From Brachybacterium sp. EE-P12 (GTDB lineage: Bacteria > Actinomycetota > Actinomycetes > Actinomycetales > Dermabacteraceae): DNA of 64,000 nt. The DNA is taken from contig NZ_QXCP01000004.1 in NCBI RefSeq assembly GCF_003711805.1, positions 434,001-498,000 of the forward strand, in the 5' to 3' direction. The position numbers and the translations under genes were made by a program. Shown piece after piece: positions 20,205 to 29,000 of this stretch (positions within the stretch are counted from its first letter, which is position 1; each line of letters begins with the position of its first letter). Below the pieces are notes generated by a model, which was given only the letters and a program-made list of their open reading frames with translations, was not told the DNA's origin and searched no databases.

Positions 20205-20915
20205 ATGAGCACCTCCTCCTGGATCGACGCCCCGCTGCTCGGCTTCGACACCGAGACCACCGGTACGAACGTGGCCGAGGACCGGATCGTCACGGTCGCG
20301 CTCGTGCACTCCGTCGGCCCGGGCCGGGAGAACGAGACGGTCGCGACCTGGCTGATCGACCCGGGCGTGGAGATCCCCGAGCCCGCCCAGCGGGTGCACG
20401 GCATCAGCACCGCGCACGCCCGCGAGCACGGCATGCAGCCGGCCGAGGCGCTGGACGAGGTCGCGGCGATGATCGTCGACGCGCTCGGGAAGGACGTGCC
20501 GCTGGTCGCCTTCAACATCGGCTTCGACCTCGCGATCCTCGAGAACGAGCTGCAGCGGCTCGGTCTGCCCACCCTCGTCGAGCGGCTGGGGCACGACATC
20601 GCCCCGGTGATCGACGGGCTCGTGATCGACCGGGGCGTGGATCGCTACCGCAAGGGCAAGCGCACCCTCACCGACGTGCTCGCGCACTACGGGCTCGAGC
20701 AGGACGGCCGCCTCCACACCGCCGACGTCGACGTCTCGGCGACCCTGGATGTGGTGCGCGCCATCGCCGCGAAGTACCCCCAGGTCGTCTCCTCCACCCT
20801 CGAGGACCTCCACCGCGAGCAGGTGGGGTGGCACCGCCGCTGGGCCGAGGGCATGAACGAGTGGCTCACGAGGAAGGGGAGGACCCCGGACGTGAACACC
20901 GCCTGGCCGCTCTGA
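20205..20915 (+). CDS. DEDDh 3'-5' exonuclease (DNA polymerase III epsilon-like)
   Basis: 236-aa exonuclease. Exo I is FDTETTG near residue 15, Exo II is VAFNIGFDLAIL, and Exo III is HTADVDVSATLD, so the DEDDh catalytic set is complete. No helicase or polymerase domain is attached, so it is a stand-alone nuclease or proofreading-like protein. TACTCT ends 6 nt before the ATG (leaderless). The last 50 bp overlap the convergent gene on the other strand. Confidence 0.9.
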   Translation: MSTSSWIDAPLLGFDTETTGTNVAEDRIVTVALVHSVGPGRENETVATWLIDPGVEIPEPAQRVHGISTAHAREHGMQPAEALDEVAAMIVDALGKDVPLVAFNIGFDLAILENELQRLGLPTLVERLGHDIAPVIDGLVIDRGVDRYRKGKRTLTDVLAHYGLEQDGRLHTADVDVSATLDVVRAIAAKYPQVVSSTLEDLHREQVGWHRRWAEGMNEWLTRKGRTPDVNTAWPL

Positions 20916-21495
20916 CGCCCTCTCCGACCCCGTCGCGCTCGTCCACCCACAGCGTCTCGATGCGGAGCTGCAGGCGGCGGCCCGCCAGCGCGATGCCCCC
21001 GCCGATCAGCAGCAGCGGCCACCCGGGCTCGAGCCCGGAGGGGCGACCGTCCAGCAGCGACCACAGCCCCAGCAGGCCCATCAGCGCGATCGCCGCGCCG
21101 GCCCCCACCACCCAGGGCCCGTGCAGAGCGTGTTCCTGGGTGAGCCCCCAGGCCGCGGTGGCCGGGGAGCCGCCCCGCGCACGGGTCCGGGCGCGGGAGC
21201 GCACGAGGGCGAGCAGCTGCAGCAGTCGGGCGAAGGAGTACCCGCTGAGGGCGAGGGCCGAGGCGAGCACGAGCGGGACCATGGGGGGTGCCTGCCCGGG
21301 AGCGGGGGAGGCGCGGAGCAGCTCGCCGAGCGCGAGCCCCGCGCCGAGCACGCCGAGAGCGGTGACCGCGCCGGGCGGGAGCCGCGAGGGGGAGCGCTGG
21401 AGCGCCGGGCGTGCAGGCGTCTCCGCGTCCTCGCGCACGATCATCCCGTCGGCGTCCAGGCGCGGACGGGGCGGATCGCCGGGGGAGGAGCTCAT
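20866..21495 (-). CDS. Four-TM membrane protein, unknown function
   Basis: 209 aa. After an Asp/Pro/Arg-rich N-terminus of about 40 residues, four hydrophobic segments follow: VTALGVLGAGLALGELL, PLVLASALALSGYSFARLLQL, AAIALMGLLGLWSLL and PLLLIGGGIALAGRRLQL. TACCGT (read on the minus strand, 21502-21507) ends 6 nt before the ATG, supporting this start and leaderless expression. The 3' end overlaps the exonuclease gene by 50 bp tail to tail. Divergent from guaB3, only 76 bp apart. Not recognised. Confidence 0.75.
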   Translation of the reverse strand: MSSSPGDPPRPRLDADGMIVREDAETPARPALQRSPSRLPPGAVTALGVLGAGLALGELLRASPAPGQAPPMVPLVLASALALSGYSFARLLQLLALVRSRARTRARGGSPATAAWGLTQEHALHGPWVVGAGAAIALMGLLGLWSLLDGRPSGLEPGWPLLLIGGGIALAGRRLQLRIETLWVDERDGVGEGVRAARRCSRPGSSPSS

Positions 21496-21571
21496 CGCCC
21501 CACGGTAGCCGCGGCGGGCCGGGAATCCGGGCTGGCCCGTGGAGGCCGCCGGGATCGGTAGACTCCCCGGT

Positions 21572-22684
21572 GTGATGAGCGAGATCGAGATCGGCCGCAA
21601 CAAGCGGGGACGCCGCAGCTACAGCTTCGACGACGTGGCGGTGGTCCCCTCCCGCCGCACCCGCGATCCGGAGGACGTCTCCACCTCCTGGCAGGTGGAC
21701 GCCTACCACTTCGACATCCCGATCTTCGCCGCCCCCATGGACTCCCTGATGTCCCCGGAGACCGCGATCGCCCTCGGCGAGCACGGCGGCCTCGGCGTGC
21801 TGGACCTCGAGGGGCTGTGGACCCGCTACGAGGACCCCACCGCCCAGTTCGACCGGATCGCGCAGGCCTCGGACGAGGACGTCGTCGCGGTGATGCGCGA
21901 GATCTACGGCGAGCCGATCAAGCCCGAGCTGATCCGCGACCGGATCCAGCAGCTGCGCGAGGCCGGGGTGACCGCGGCCGGCTCGCTGTCCCCGCAGCGC
22001 ACCCAGGAGCACTGGAAGACCGTCGTCGACGCGGGCGTGGACCTCTTCTTCATCCGCGGCACCACCGTCTCCGCAGAGCACGTCTCCTCGGACCGCGAGC
22101 CGCTGAACCTCAAGCGGTTCATCTACGAGCTCGACGTGCCCGTGATCGTCGGCGGCTGCGCGACCTACACCGCAGCCCTGCACCTCATGCGCACCGGCGC
22201 CGCCGGCGTGCTGGTCGGCTTCGGCGGCGGCGCCTCGCAGACCACCCGTGAGACCCTCGGCATCCAGGTCCCGCTCGCGAGCGCGGTCGCCGACGTCGCC
22301 GCTGCCCGCCGCGACTACATGGACGAGTCCGGCGGCCGCTACGTGCACGTCATCGCCGACGGCGGCCTGGGCCGCAGCGGGGACCTGGTCAAGGCGATCG
22401 CCTGCGGGGCCGACGGGCTCATGGTCGGTGCCGCCCTCGCACGCGCCGAGGAGGCCCCGGGCCGCGGGAACCACTGGGGCAGCGAGGCGCACCACCCCAC
22501 CCTGATCCGCGGGCACCGTGTCGAGGTCGGCACCGCCGGATCGCTCGAGCAGATCCTCTTCGGCCCCTCGATCGCCGCCGACGGCGCCACGAATCTCGTC
22601 GGCGCGCTGCGTCACGCGATGGCGACGACCGGGTACACCGACCTCAAGGAGTTCCAGCGGGTCGAGGTCGTGACCACCCGCTGA
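21572..22684 (+). CDS. guaB3: GuaB3 family IMP dehydrogenase-like protein
   Basis: 370-aa barrel protein of the IMPDH/GMP reductase superfamily without CBS domains. Conserved parts include FDDVAVVPSRRTRDPEDV, FAAPMDSLMSP, GTTVSAEHVSS, VIADGGLGRSGDLVKAIACGADG and the C-terminal GRGNHWG. The loop that in GuaB reads GPGSICTTR here reads GGGASQTTR, so the catalytic Cys is a Gln. TAGACT ends 7 nt before GTG at 21572, which is followed directly by ATG; I take the GTG as the start of a leaderless message. Family is clear; enzymatic activity is doubtful. Confidence 0.93.
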   Translation: MMSEIEIGRNKRGRRSYSFDDVAVVPSRRTRDPEDVSTSWQVDAYHFDIPIFAAPMDSLMSPETAIALGEHGGLGVLDLEGLWTRYEDPTAQFDRIAQASDEDVVAVMREIYGEPIKPELIRDRIQQLREAGVTAAGSLSPQRTQEHWKTVVDAGVDLFFIRGTTVSAEHVSSDREPLNLKRFIYELDVPVIVGGCATYTAALHLMRTGAAGVLVGFGGGASQTTRETLGIQVPLASAVADVAAARRDYMDESGGRYVHVIADGGLGRSGDLVKAIACGADGLMVGAALARAEEAPGRGNHWGSEAHHPTLIRGHRVEVGTAGSLEQILFGPSIAADGATNLVGALRHAMATTGYTDLKEFQRVEVVTTR

Positions 22685-22700
22685 CGGGCCCCGCCGCACC

Positions 22701-22738
22701 CCGGCGACGTCGCGCCGGATCCTCGGCGCGACCGCCGG
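22701..22738. terminator. Bidirectional hairpin between guaB3 and the convergent membrane gene
   Basis: GTCGCGCCG - 6 nt - CGGCGCGAC perfect stem, extended outward by CCGGCG/CGCCGG after a small internal bulge. Located 16 bp after guaB3 and 21 bp past the end of the opposite gene. Confidence 0.7.
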
Positions 22739-22759
22739 GCGGCGCGGACGGTGCGCTGT

Positions 22760-23323
22760 TCAGGCGGAGCGGACCAGGGCGATGATCCCCCAGATCGTCA
22801 TCACGAGCGCGACGAGCCCGAGGAGCACCGGCAGCGCCACCCCGATGCCGAGGCTGATCAGCACCCCGCCCATCCCCGCGTCCCACAGGGCGACCGCTTC
22901 CCCGCCCTCGCAGGTCACGGTCACCTCCTGGTCGCCGAAGGCCTGGACGTCGTAGAGGTCGTAGTAGGCCACGCCGTCGACGTCCCCGCTGGTGATCTCC
23001 GTCGAGCCGGGCGTGACGTCGATGTCCGTCCCGTCGATCTCGCAGGTGGTGGTCCCAAGGTCCTCCTGCGGCACCGCGATCGTGTACAGGCTGAACGAAG
23101 AGGCCTGGAAGCTGTCGCCGGCGGGGTCCAGGGGCGTCAGCGCCGTGTTCGAGGACATCGTCAGCACTGCGCCGATCATCGCCGCGATGATCGGCATCAC
23201 CACCAGGCCGATCGCGTTGGCGAGCAGGCCCAGCGCCCCGAAGACGGTGCGCTTGATGCCGCGGCGCCTCGGTCGCGGTGCCTGGGCGTACGGGACGTGG
23301 CCGAAGGACGGCGGATAGGTCAT
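22760..23323 (-). CDS. Two-TM protein with extracytoplasmic domain, unknown function
   Basis: 187 aa. A Pro/Arg-rich N-terminus precedes one membrane segment (VFGALGLLANAIGLVVMPIIAAMIGAVL) and a second lies at the C-terminus (LISLGIGVALPVLLGLVALVMTIWGIIALV). The roughly 80-residue region between them has two Cys (TTCEIDGTD and VTCEGGEAV) that could form a disulfide outside the membrane. AGGGGG precedes the ATG. It follows the heme-locus run in the same orientation, 60 bp after the DUF916 gene, so co-transcription is possible. Not recognised. Confidence 0.75.
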   Translation of the reverse strand: MTYPPSFGHVPYAQAPRPRRRGIKRTVFGALGLLANAIGLVVMPIIAAMIGAVLTMSSNTALTPLDPAGDSFQASSFSLYTIAVPQEDLGTTTCEIDGTDIDVTPGSTEITSGDVDGVAYYDLYDVQAFGDQEVTVTCEGGEAVALWDAGMGGVLISLGIGVALPVLLGLVALVMTIWGIIALVRSA

Positions 23324-23383
23324 GGTTCCCCCTGGAGATTTCACGGACGTGCAGGTCCAGCGTAGACGGGAGGGACGGGCTCC

Positions 23384-24421
23384 TCAGCGCTCGGGAGCAG
23401 CGTCATCCTCGGCTCGAGCGGCGTCGGCCTTCGCGGGAGCGACGGGGCCGGTGCCGCTGCGGCGGCCGAGGCGCACTCCGAGCACGATCGCGACCGTCAG
23501 GACGAGGGCGCAGACGATCAGGAGCGTCCACGGCGCGGCGAAGCGGTGCGCCTCGAGCGACTGCGTGCTGCCGGGGGTCTCGTCGACCGCGAAGGAGCTG
23601 GTGTCCACCTCGATCGTGTTCCACAGCAGCGCCCGGGCATCGACCTGCACCGTGCGCTCGACGGTCGCGCCGGGCAGCACCTCCTGCAGCGTCGCATCGG
23701 TGCGCAGCGCGCCGATGCCGAGCGGTCCGGAGGCGGTGATCGCCTCCTGCGCATAGATCCGCGCGGACCCGGTGTTGGTCAGCGTGTAGGTGACGGTCGC
23801 GGTCGACGGCCCGAGCAGAGACCAGGTCGAGGGCAGGGAGACCTGCAGGTCCGAGACGTCGTGGGAGACCGTGAGGTCGCCGGGGACGCGCACGTCGACC
23901 CGGGTGGCGACCCGGTTGTCGACGGAGACGGTGTCTCCCTCGGTCGAGTAGGTGACCACCACGCCGCCGGAGAAGTCGCCGGGAGCGGCGTCGGCGGGGA
24001 CGGTCAGGGTGAACGGAACGGTCACCGACTCGCCGGCGGGGATGTCCACGGTGTCCTGCGGCAGGGAGACCCAGGCACCGATGCCGGTGTCCGGCTCCTC
24101 GGGCAGCGCCAGGCTCAGGTTCCCGTCGCTCGTGGTGACGGCGTCCTTGACGTCCAGGGAGAGCTGCAGGGAAGTGGCGTTGTGATTCGTGACGACGACC
24201 GAGTCCTCGATGCTCGCCCCGGGCTCGAGCACCCACGCGAAGGAGTCCCCGCGCTGCGCGTCCTCCGGCACCGGGCCCGGAGCGATCGAGAGGGTGACGT
24301 CCTCCGCGCGGGCCACGGGCAGGGCCGCGCAGATCAGGAGCGCGGAGAGGACGAGGAGACGGACGAGCAGCAGGAGCGCCCGGGCGGGGGCGGGCGACGC
24401 AGCGGGAGGGGCGGAGAGCAT
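23384..24421 (-). CDS. DUF916 / WxL-interacting-like membrane-anchored surface protein
   Basis: 345 aa. A long hydrophobic signal peptide (LLLLVRLLVLSALLICAALPVARA) is followed by two beta-rich domains. The first (GDSFAWVLEPGASIEDSVVVTNHN to DFSGGVVVTYSTEGD) is the DUF916 fold known from WxL-interacting proteins of Firmicutes; the second resembles the domain that follows it there. A C-terminal membrane helix (WTLLIVCALVLTVAIVLGVRLG) and a basic, then acidic tail end the protein. It lies 73 bp downstream of the HtaA-WxL-like gene with a strong hairpin between. Inferred role: membrane anchor or clamp for that protein. Confidence 0.75.
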   Translation of the reverse strand: MLSAPPAASPAPARALLLLVRLLVLSALLICAALPVARAEDVTLSIAPGPVPEDAQRGDSFAWVLEPGASIEDSVVVTNHNATSLQLSLDVKDAVTTSDGNLSLALPEEPDTGIGAWVSLPQDTVDIPAGESVTVPFTLTVPADAAPGDFSGGVVVTYSTEGDTVSVDNRVATRVDVRVPGDLTVSHDVSDLQVSLPSTWSLLGPSTATVTYTLTNTGSARIYAQEAITASGPLGIGALRTDATLQEVLPGATVERTVQVDARALLWNTIEVDTSSFAVDETPGSTQSLEAHRFAAPWTLLIVCALVLTVAIVLGVRLGRRSGTGPVAPAKADAARAEDDAAPER

Positions 24422-24450
24422 GGAGGACCTCGGGGATCGGACGGGACGGC

Positions 24451-24487
24451 GGCGGGTGCGCCCCCCGCTGAGGGGAGCGCACCCGCC
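24451..24487 (-). terminator. Hairpin between the HtaA-WxL-like gene and the DUF916 gene
   Basis: Perfect 11-bp stem GGCGGGTGCGC/GCGCACCCGCC with inner C/G pairing, only 8 bp after the end of the upstream gene. It probably lowers transcription of the DUF916 gene relative to the surface protein gene. Confidence 0.7.
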
Positions 24488-24494
24488 GCGAGTG

Positions 24495-25973
24495 TCACCG
24501 GAGGGAGGTGATGGTGAGGGTGGAGGTGTAGGCGCCGGGTGCCGCGTCAGCGGGGGCCTGGAGCTGCAGGTCGGCGGTGGCGTCCACCGAACCTGCCGGG
24601 TGGCCCTCCGGGGCGGAGACCAGGGTCTGCGCCGAGGCGAGGCCCGGCTCGTTCACCTTGACCGCGCCACCGGCCTTTGCCTCGGTGATGGTGCCGGTGG
24701 CCGACGGGGTCCAGCCCAGCGCCTCGGCGCCGAAGCTGCCGGCGGTGCCGGTGAAGTCCGTCGCCTGCGCCGAGACGGTGAAGGCGTTGTCGGTCGTGTG
24801 GGTGTCCTTCACCGTGATCGACGGCAGGGTGCCGGAGGCGGCGAAGCCGGCGGCGTTCTGCTCAGCGGTGCCGAGGTTCGTGGTGGAGTCCGAGATGGTC
24901 ACCGAGAACTCGGGGTCTTCGGGCTCGGTCGGATCCGTCGGGTCGGTGGGGTCCGTGGGGTCCGTCGGGTCGGTGGGGTCCGTGGGATCGGTGGAGCCCT
25001 CGCCCTCGGGGACCTCGACGCCGACCTCGATGTCACCCTCCTCCGTGCCCTCGGGCTCGGTCGGCTCGGGGTCCTCGACGGGCTGGGCGTCGAAGGCCAC
25101 GACGATGTCCGCCGCGGTCTTCTTCGCATCGACCTGGCCGCCGGAGGTGTACCAGTAGGCGGACTGTCCGGTCAGGAGGTTGTAGTCGACCCAGGACTGC
25201 GGGAAGGATCCCCAGCCCTCCTTGTCGCGGTTCTGCGGGTTGAAGGTGCCGCTCTCGTCGCCTTCGACCTCGACGCCCTCGTAGTCCGGGGTGATGGTGA
25301 CGCCGTCCGCGGTGAGGTCCACGCCGGAGAAGGTCGCCAGCTCGATCTCGGTATCCGGCAGCTCCACCCACTTCGAGGGGTCGTACATGTCGGCGCCGTA
25401 GCCGGAGGCGGTCCCGGTCAGGGTCCCTTCGCCGTTCTCGACGGTCAGGACCGGGTCGCTGATCGTCCAGTAGGTCATGCCGCCGTAGTAGACGATCGTG
25501 AAGTCGCCGTCGAAGGAGAGGGTCCCCGAATCGGAGGCCTCGTCGACCGAGCCGGTGCCGCCGGTGAAGTTCACCTGGTTGCCGGAGGTGGATCCGGCTG
25601 CGGTGGTCGCGTTGGTACCGGCGGAGGTCTGGCACTTGGTCGACCAGGTGGGCTGGACCTGCTTGCCGTCGGCGTCGGGCTTGGTGATGGTGACGTCGCC
25701 GTCGGTCGTCTTGTAGTTCGCATCGGCGAACGCGGATCCCCACACGGAGGACATGCCGTTGTCGCCGGCAGCGCCGGCGACCAGGAAGTTGCAGCCGCCG
25801 AAGAAGGCGCCGCCGCCGGACTCGTCGTTCACCCGCCAGGAGAAGGAGGCGTCGTCGACGTCGACAGGAGCGGCATGGGCGGCCGTGGCGCCGAGCGCGA
25901 GGCCGGAGCCTGCGAGCAGGGTCGCCCCGGCGATGCCCACGACGGACCGTCGCAGGGTGGAGAAGGTGGTCAT
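24495..25973 (-). CDS. Secreted HtaA-domain protein with WxL-like C-terminal domain
   Basis: 492 aa. Signal peptide with cleavage near AAHAAPVD. Residues about 42-300 form one HtaA-like domain: FSWRVNDESGGGAFFGGCNFLVAG, a second Cys in STKC, VYYGGMTYWTISDPVLTVENGEG, YGADMYDPSKWV and WGSFPQSWVDYNLLTGQS. A spacer of seven P-T-D repeats follows, then a domain of about 140 residues ending YTSTLTITSLR that resembles WxL surface domains but has no Trp in the second motif and reads FTVSAQ at the first. No membrane anchor or sortase motif is present, so retention would depend on a partner. RBS AAAGG precedes the ATG. HtaA family call is firm; the WxL relation is my reading of the pattern. Confidence 0.8.
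   Translation of the reverse strand: MTTFSTLRRSVVGIAGATLLAGSGLALGATAAHAAPVDVDDASFSWRVNDESGGGAFFGGCNFLVAGAAGDNGMSSVWGSAFADANYKTTDGDVTITKPDADGKQVQPTWSTKCQTSAGTNATTAAGSTSGNQVNFTGGTGSVDEASDSGTLSFDGDFTIVYYGGMTYWTISDPVLTVENGEGTLTGTASGYGADMYDPSKWVELPDTEIELATFSGVDLTADGVTITPDYEGVEVEGDESGTFNPQNRDKEGWGSFPQSWVDYNLLTGQSAYWYTSGGQVDAKKTAADIVVAFDAQPVEDPEPTEPEGTEEGDIEVGVEVPEGEGSTDPTDPTDPTDPTDPTDPTDPTEPEDPEFSVTISDSTTNLGTAEQNAAGFAASGTLPSITVKDTHTTDNAFTVSAQATDFTGTAGSFGAEALGWTPSATGTITEAKAGGAVKVNEPGLASAQTLVSAPEGHPAGSVDATADLQLQAPADAAPGAYTSTLTITSLR
24931..24993 (-). repeat. Seven 9-bp tandem repeats encoding P-T-D units
   Basis: Each 9-bp unit encodes Thr-Asp-Pro. Forms the spacer between the HtaA-like and WxL-like domains. 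Unit gain or loss keeps the frame. Confidence 0.9.
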
Positions 25974-26069
25974 GATGGCCTTTCATCGGGTGGAAGGGGT
26001 GCCGGGAACCCGGCGGGAGCACAGCTCTGCGCACGAGATGCGCCCCGGCTGCGGCGGGGGTCGGGGAGA

Positions 26070-29000
26070 TCAGGGGGAGGCGGTCAGGAAGGGGATCCTC
26101 GGACGGGGGAGGACCAGCCAGCCCTTCTTCAGCGAGAGGACGAGCACCGTCGTGACGAGACCGAGGAACCCGGTGGTCCCGAGCACCCGCAGCGGGGTGC
26201 CGAACGCCGCGTCGAGGGCCAGCGGGATGAGAGTCCCTCCGCTCCATGCCGGAGAACTCAGCGCGTAGTCGGCGGCGTAGTCCTCCGCGGCGAGGGCGAC
26301 CGGTGACACCGACGTGCTCACCGGGGCCGTCGTCGGCAGGGCGCTCGGGAGCACCCCGCCTGATCCTGAGCCGAGGCCGGAGCCCGAGCCGAGTCCGGAG
26401 CCCGAGCCGAGTCCTCCCTCGGGCTGGACCGCACCGCCGCCGCCCGGCAGCACAGCACCACCGCCGCCGGGCGGGACGGCACCGCCCTCGCCCGAGGCGG
26501 ATGTGCCGGGGCTGGTCGAGCTGGCGGGCGCCTGCGGGGAGGCGGCGTCCCAGCTCACCGTCAGCGGCAGCGGGGGCTTCGCACGATCACGCAGACCGCC
26601 GGAGCTGTACCAGTAGGACGACTGGCCGGTGGCGACTTGGAAGTCCACGAAGTCCTGCGGGAAGGAACCCCAGTAGTCAGCGTCCTTCACCTGCGGGTTC
26701 ATGCCACCGCTGGCGTCGATGCTCACCCCGCGGTAGTCGGGGGTCACGCTGAATCCGTTCTCGGTGAGCTCGGCGTTGCGGAAGTTCGCGAGGGTCACGG
26801 TCCGGGTCTCGAGCTTCACCCACTTCGAGGTGTCGAACATGTCCGCGCCGTAGCCGCCGACGGTCGCCTTCAGCGTGCCGGTGCCGTCGGCGTTCACCGT
26901 CAGGACTGGGTCCTTCGCCCACCAGTAGGTCATCCCGCCGTAGAACACGACGGAGAAGGAGCCCTTCCAGCTCACGCTCGCGGTGGTCCCCGCGGCCCCG
27001 GGCTCCCCGTCGAGGGTGCCGGTGCCGCCCTCCATCACGATCTCGGTCCCGGTGCCGACGGTCGAGTTCGTGCTGACGGTCGCGCCGGAGGCATCCTTGC
27101 AGCGGTCCTTCCAGGACGGAGCCGCACCGTCCCGCTCCAGGCGGACGTTCCCGGCGGAGGTCTTGTAGACCTTCTTGCCCTCGGCGTCGGACCACACGTG
27201 GCTCGAGCCCATGTCCGGGACGGAGCCGGCGACGAGGAAGTTGCAGCCGCCGAAGAACGCCGCGGAGGTCGTCTCCTCGTTGATGCCCCAGCGCAGCTGC
27301 GCATTCGAGAGGGTGCGGTCGCCGTCCTGGGCGCGCGACGCGTCGGTGCCGCTGCCGCCGCCTGTCGCGGTCCCGCCGTTTCCGCTGCCGCTGCCGCTTC
27401 CGCTGCCGTCGCCGTTGCTGGTGCCGCTGTCGTCGCCGTCGTCCTTGCCGCCCCCGCCGCCGGGCGCAGGATTCTCCACGGGATCCGAGGCGTCCCAGCT
27501 GATGACGATGGGGGCCGCGGTCTTCTTCGCGTCGACCTGGCCGCCGGAGGTGTACCAGTCGGCGGACTGTCCGGTGAGGAGGTTGTAGTCGACCCAGGAC
27601 TGCGGGAAGGAGCCCCAGCCGTCCTTGGTGCGGTTCTGCGGGTTGAAGGTGCCGCTGTCGTCGCCCTCGACCTCGACGCCCTCGTAGTCGGGGACGATCG
27701 TCATTCCCTTGTCGGTGACCTCTGCTCCGGAGAAGGTCGCGAGCTCGATCTTCTTCTCGGGGAGCGTCACCCACTTGGAGGGGTCGTACATGTCGGCGCC
27801 GTAGCCGGAGGCGGTGCCGGTGAGGGTGCCTTCGCCGTTCTCGACGGTGAGGACCGGGTCGCTGATGGTCCAGTAGGTCATGCCGCCGTAGTAGACGATC
27901 GTGAAGTCGCCGTCCCAGGAGGCGCTCGCGGTGTCGGTGGCCTCGTCGAAGGTGAACTCCTCACCGGTGAAGTTCACCTGGTTCCCGCTCGTGGAGCCGA
28001 CAGCGGTGCTCACGGCGGTGCCCGAGGAATCCTGGCACTTGGTCGACCAGGTGGGCTTGGTCTGCTTGCCGTCGGCGTCGGGCTTGGTAATGGTGACGTC
28101 GCCGTCGGCGGTCTTGTAGTTCGCCTCTGCGAATTCGGAGTCCCACACGGAGGACCTGCCGTTGTCGCCGGCGGCACCGGCGACCAGGAAGTTGCAGCCG
28201 CCGAAGAAGGCGCCGCCGCCGGACTCGTCGTTCACCCGCCAGGACAGAGAGGATGCAGACTCGTCGTCGGGAGTCGGTGCCTCCTCAGAGGGCTGGGTCT
28301 CCTCGGGGATCTCAACCCCCAGCTCGATCGCGCCTTCTTCCTTCTTCTGCTTCAGCTCCTCTGCCGAGGCGCGCGTCGCTGCCCAGGGGGAGATCGCGGA
28401 GGCGGCGCCGAGGGTGAGCAGCGCCAGGCCGAGGGCAGCACCCTGCCGGGCGCGTCGGCCCGCCGCGCCGCCACGCACGTCGGTGCCCGGACCGGGCCAC
28501 ACTCGCTCCCCGGGAGCGGCGGCCGCGCGCTCCGCCTCGCGCTCGGCGGCCTCCGCCGCGGCGGCGGCGCGCTTGGCAGCCCGGCGCCTGGCGATCAGGC
28601 GGACCAGGCTCGTGATCACCGCGACCAGCAGCACCAGCAGCACCAGGCCCACCAGGATCAGCACCACGATCATGACGATGTCCCAAGCACCCAGGGACCC
28701 GGCCTCGTCGACCTGCGCGGTGGCGCCCGCGGGAGCTCCGGCGGTGACCGTGAAGGATGCCCGCGCGGTCTGCTCCGAGGCGGCGCCGGTGAGGGTGATG
28801 ACGTGCGTGCCGGGGCGGAGGTCCGCGGGGATCGGCAGCGAGCCGGCGATCTCGCCCGAGGCGCCGGACTGGTAGGGGCCGGCAGCGCTCGTGCCGTTGT
28901 CGAGGGTGCCCACCACCTGCTCGCCGGGGAGGAACCCGCGCGCCGTGAAGCTCAGTGCACCTCCTTGCGAGGCATCCTTGGAGACCAGCCCCACCTGGGC

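Noticed and set aside
24931-24993. Possible CRISPR-like array
   Set aside because: The 9-bp units are contiguous, without spacers, and code for a protein linker.
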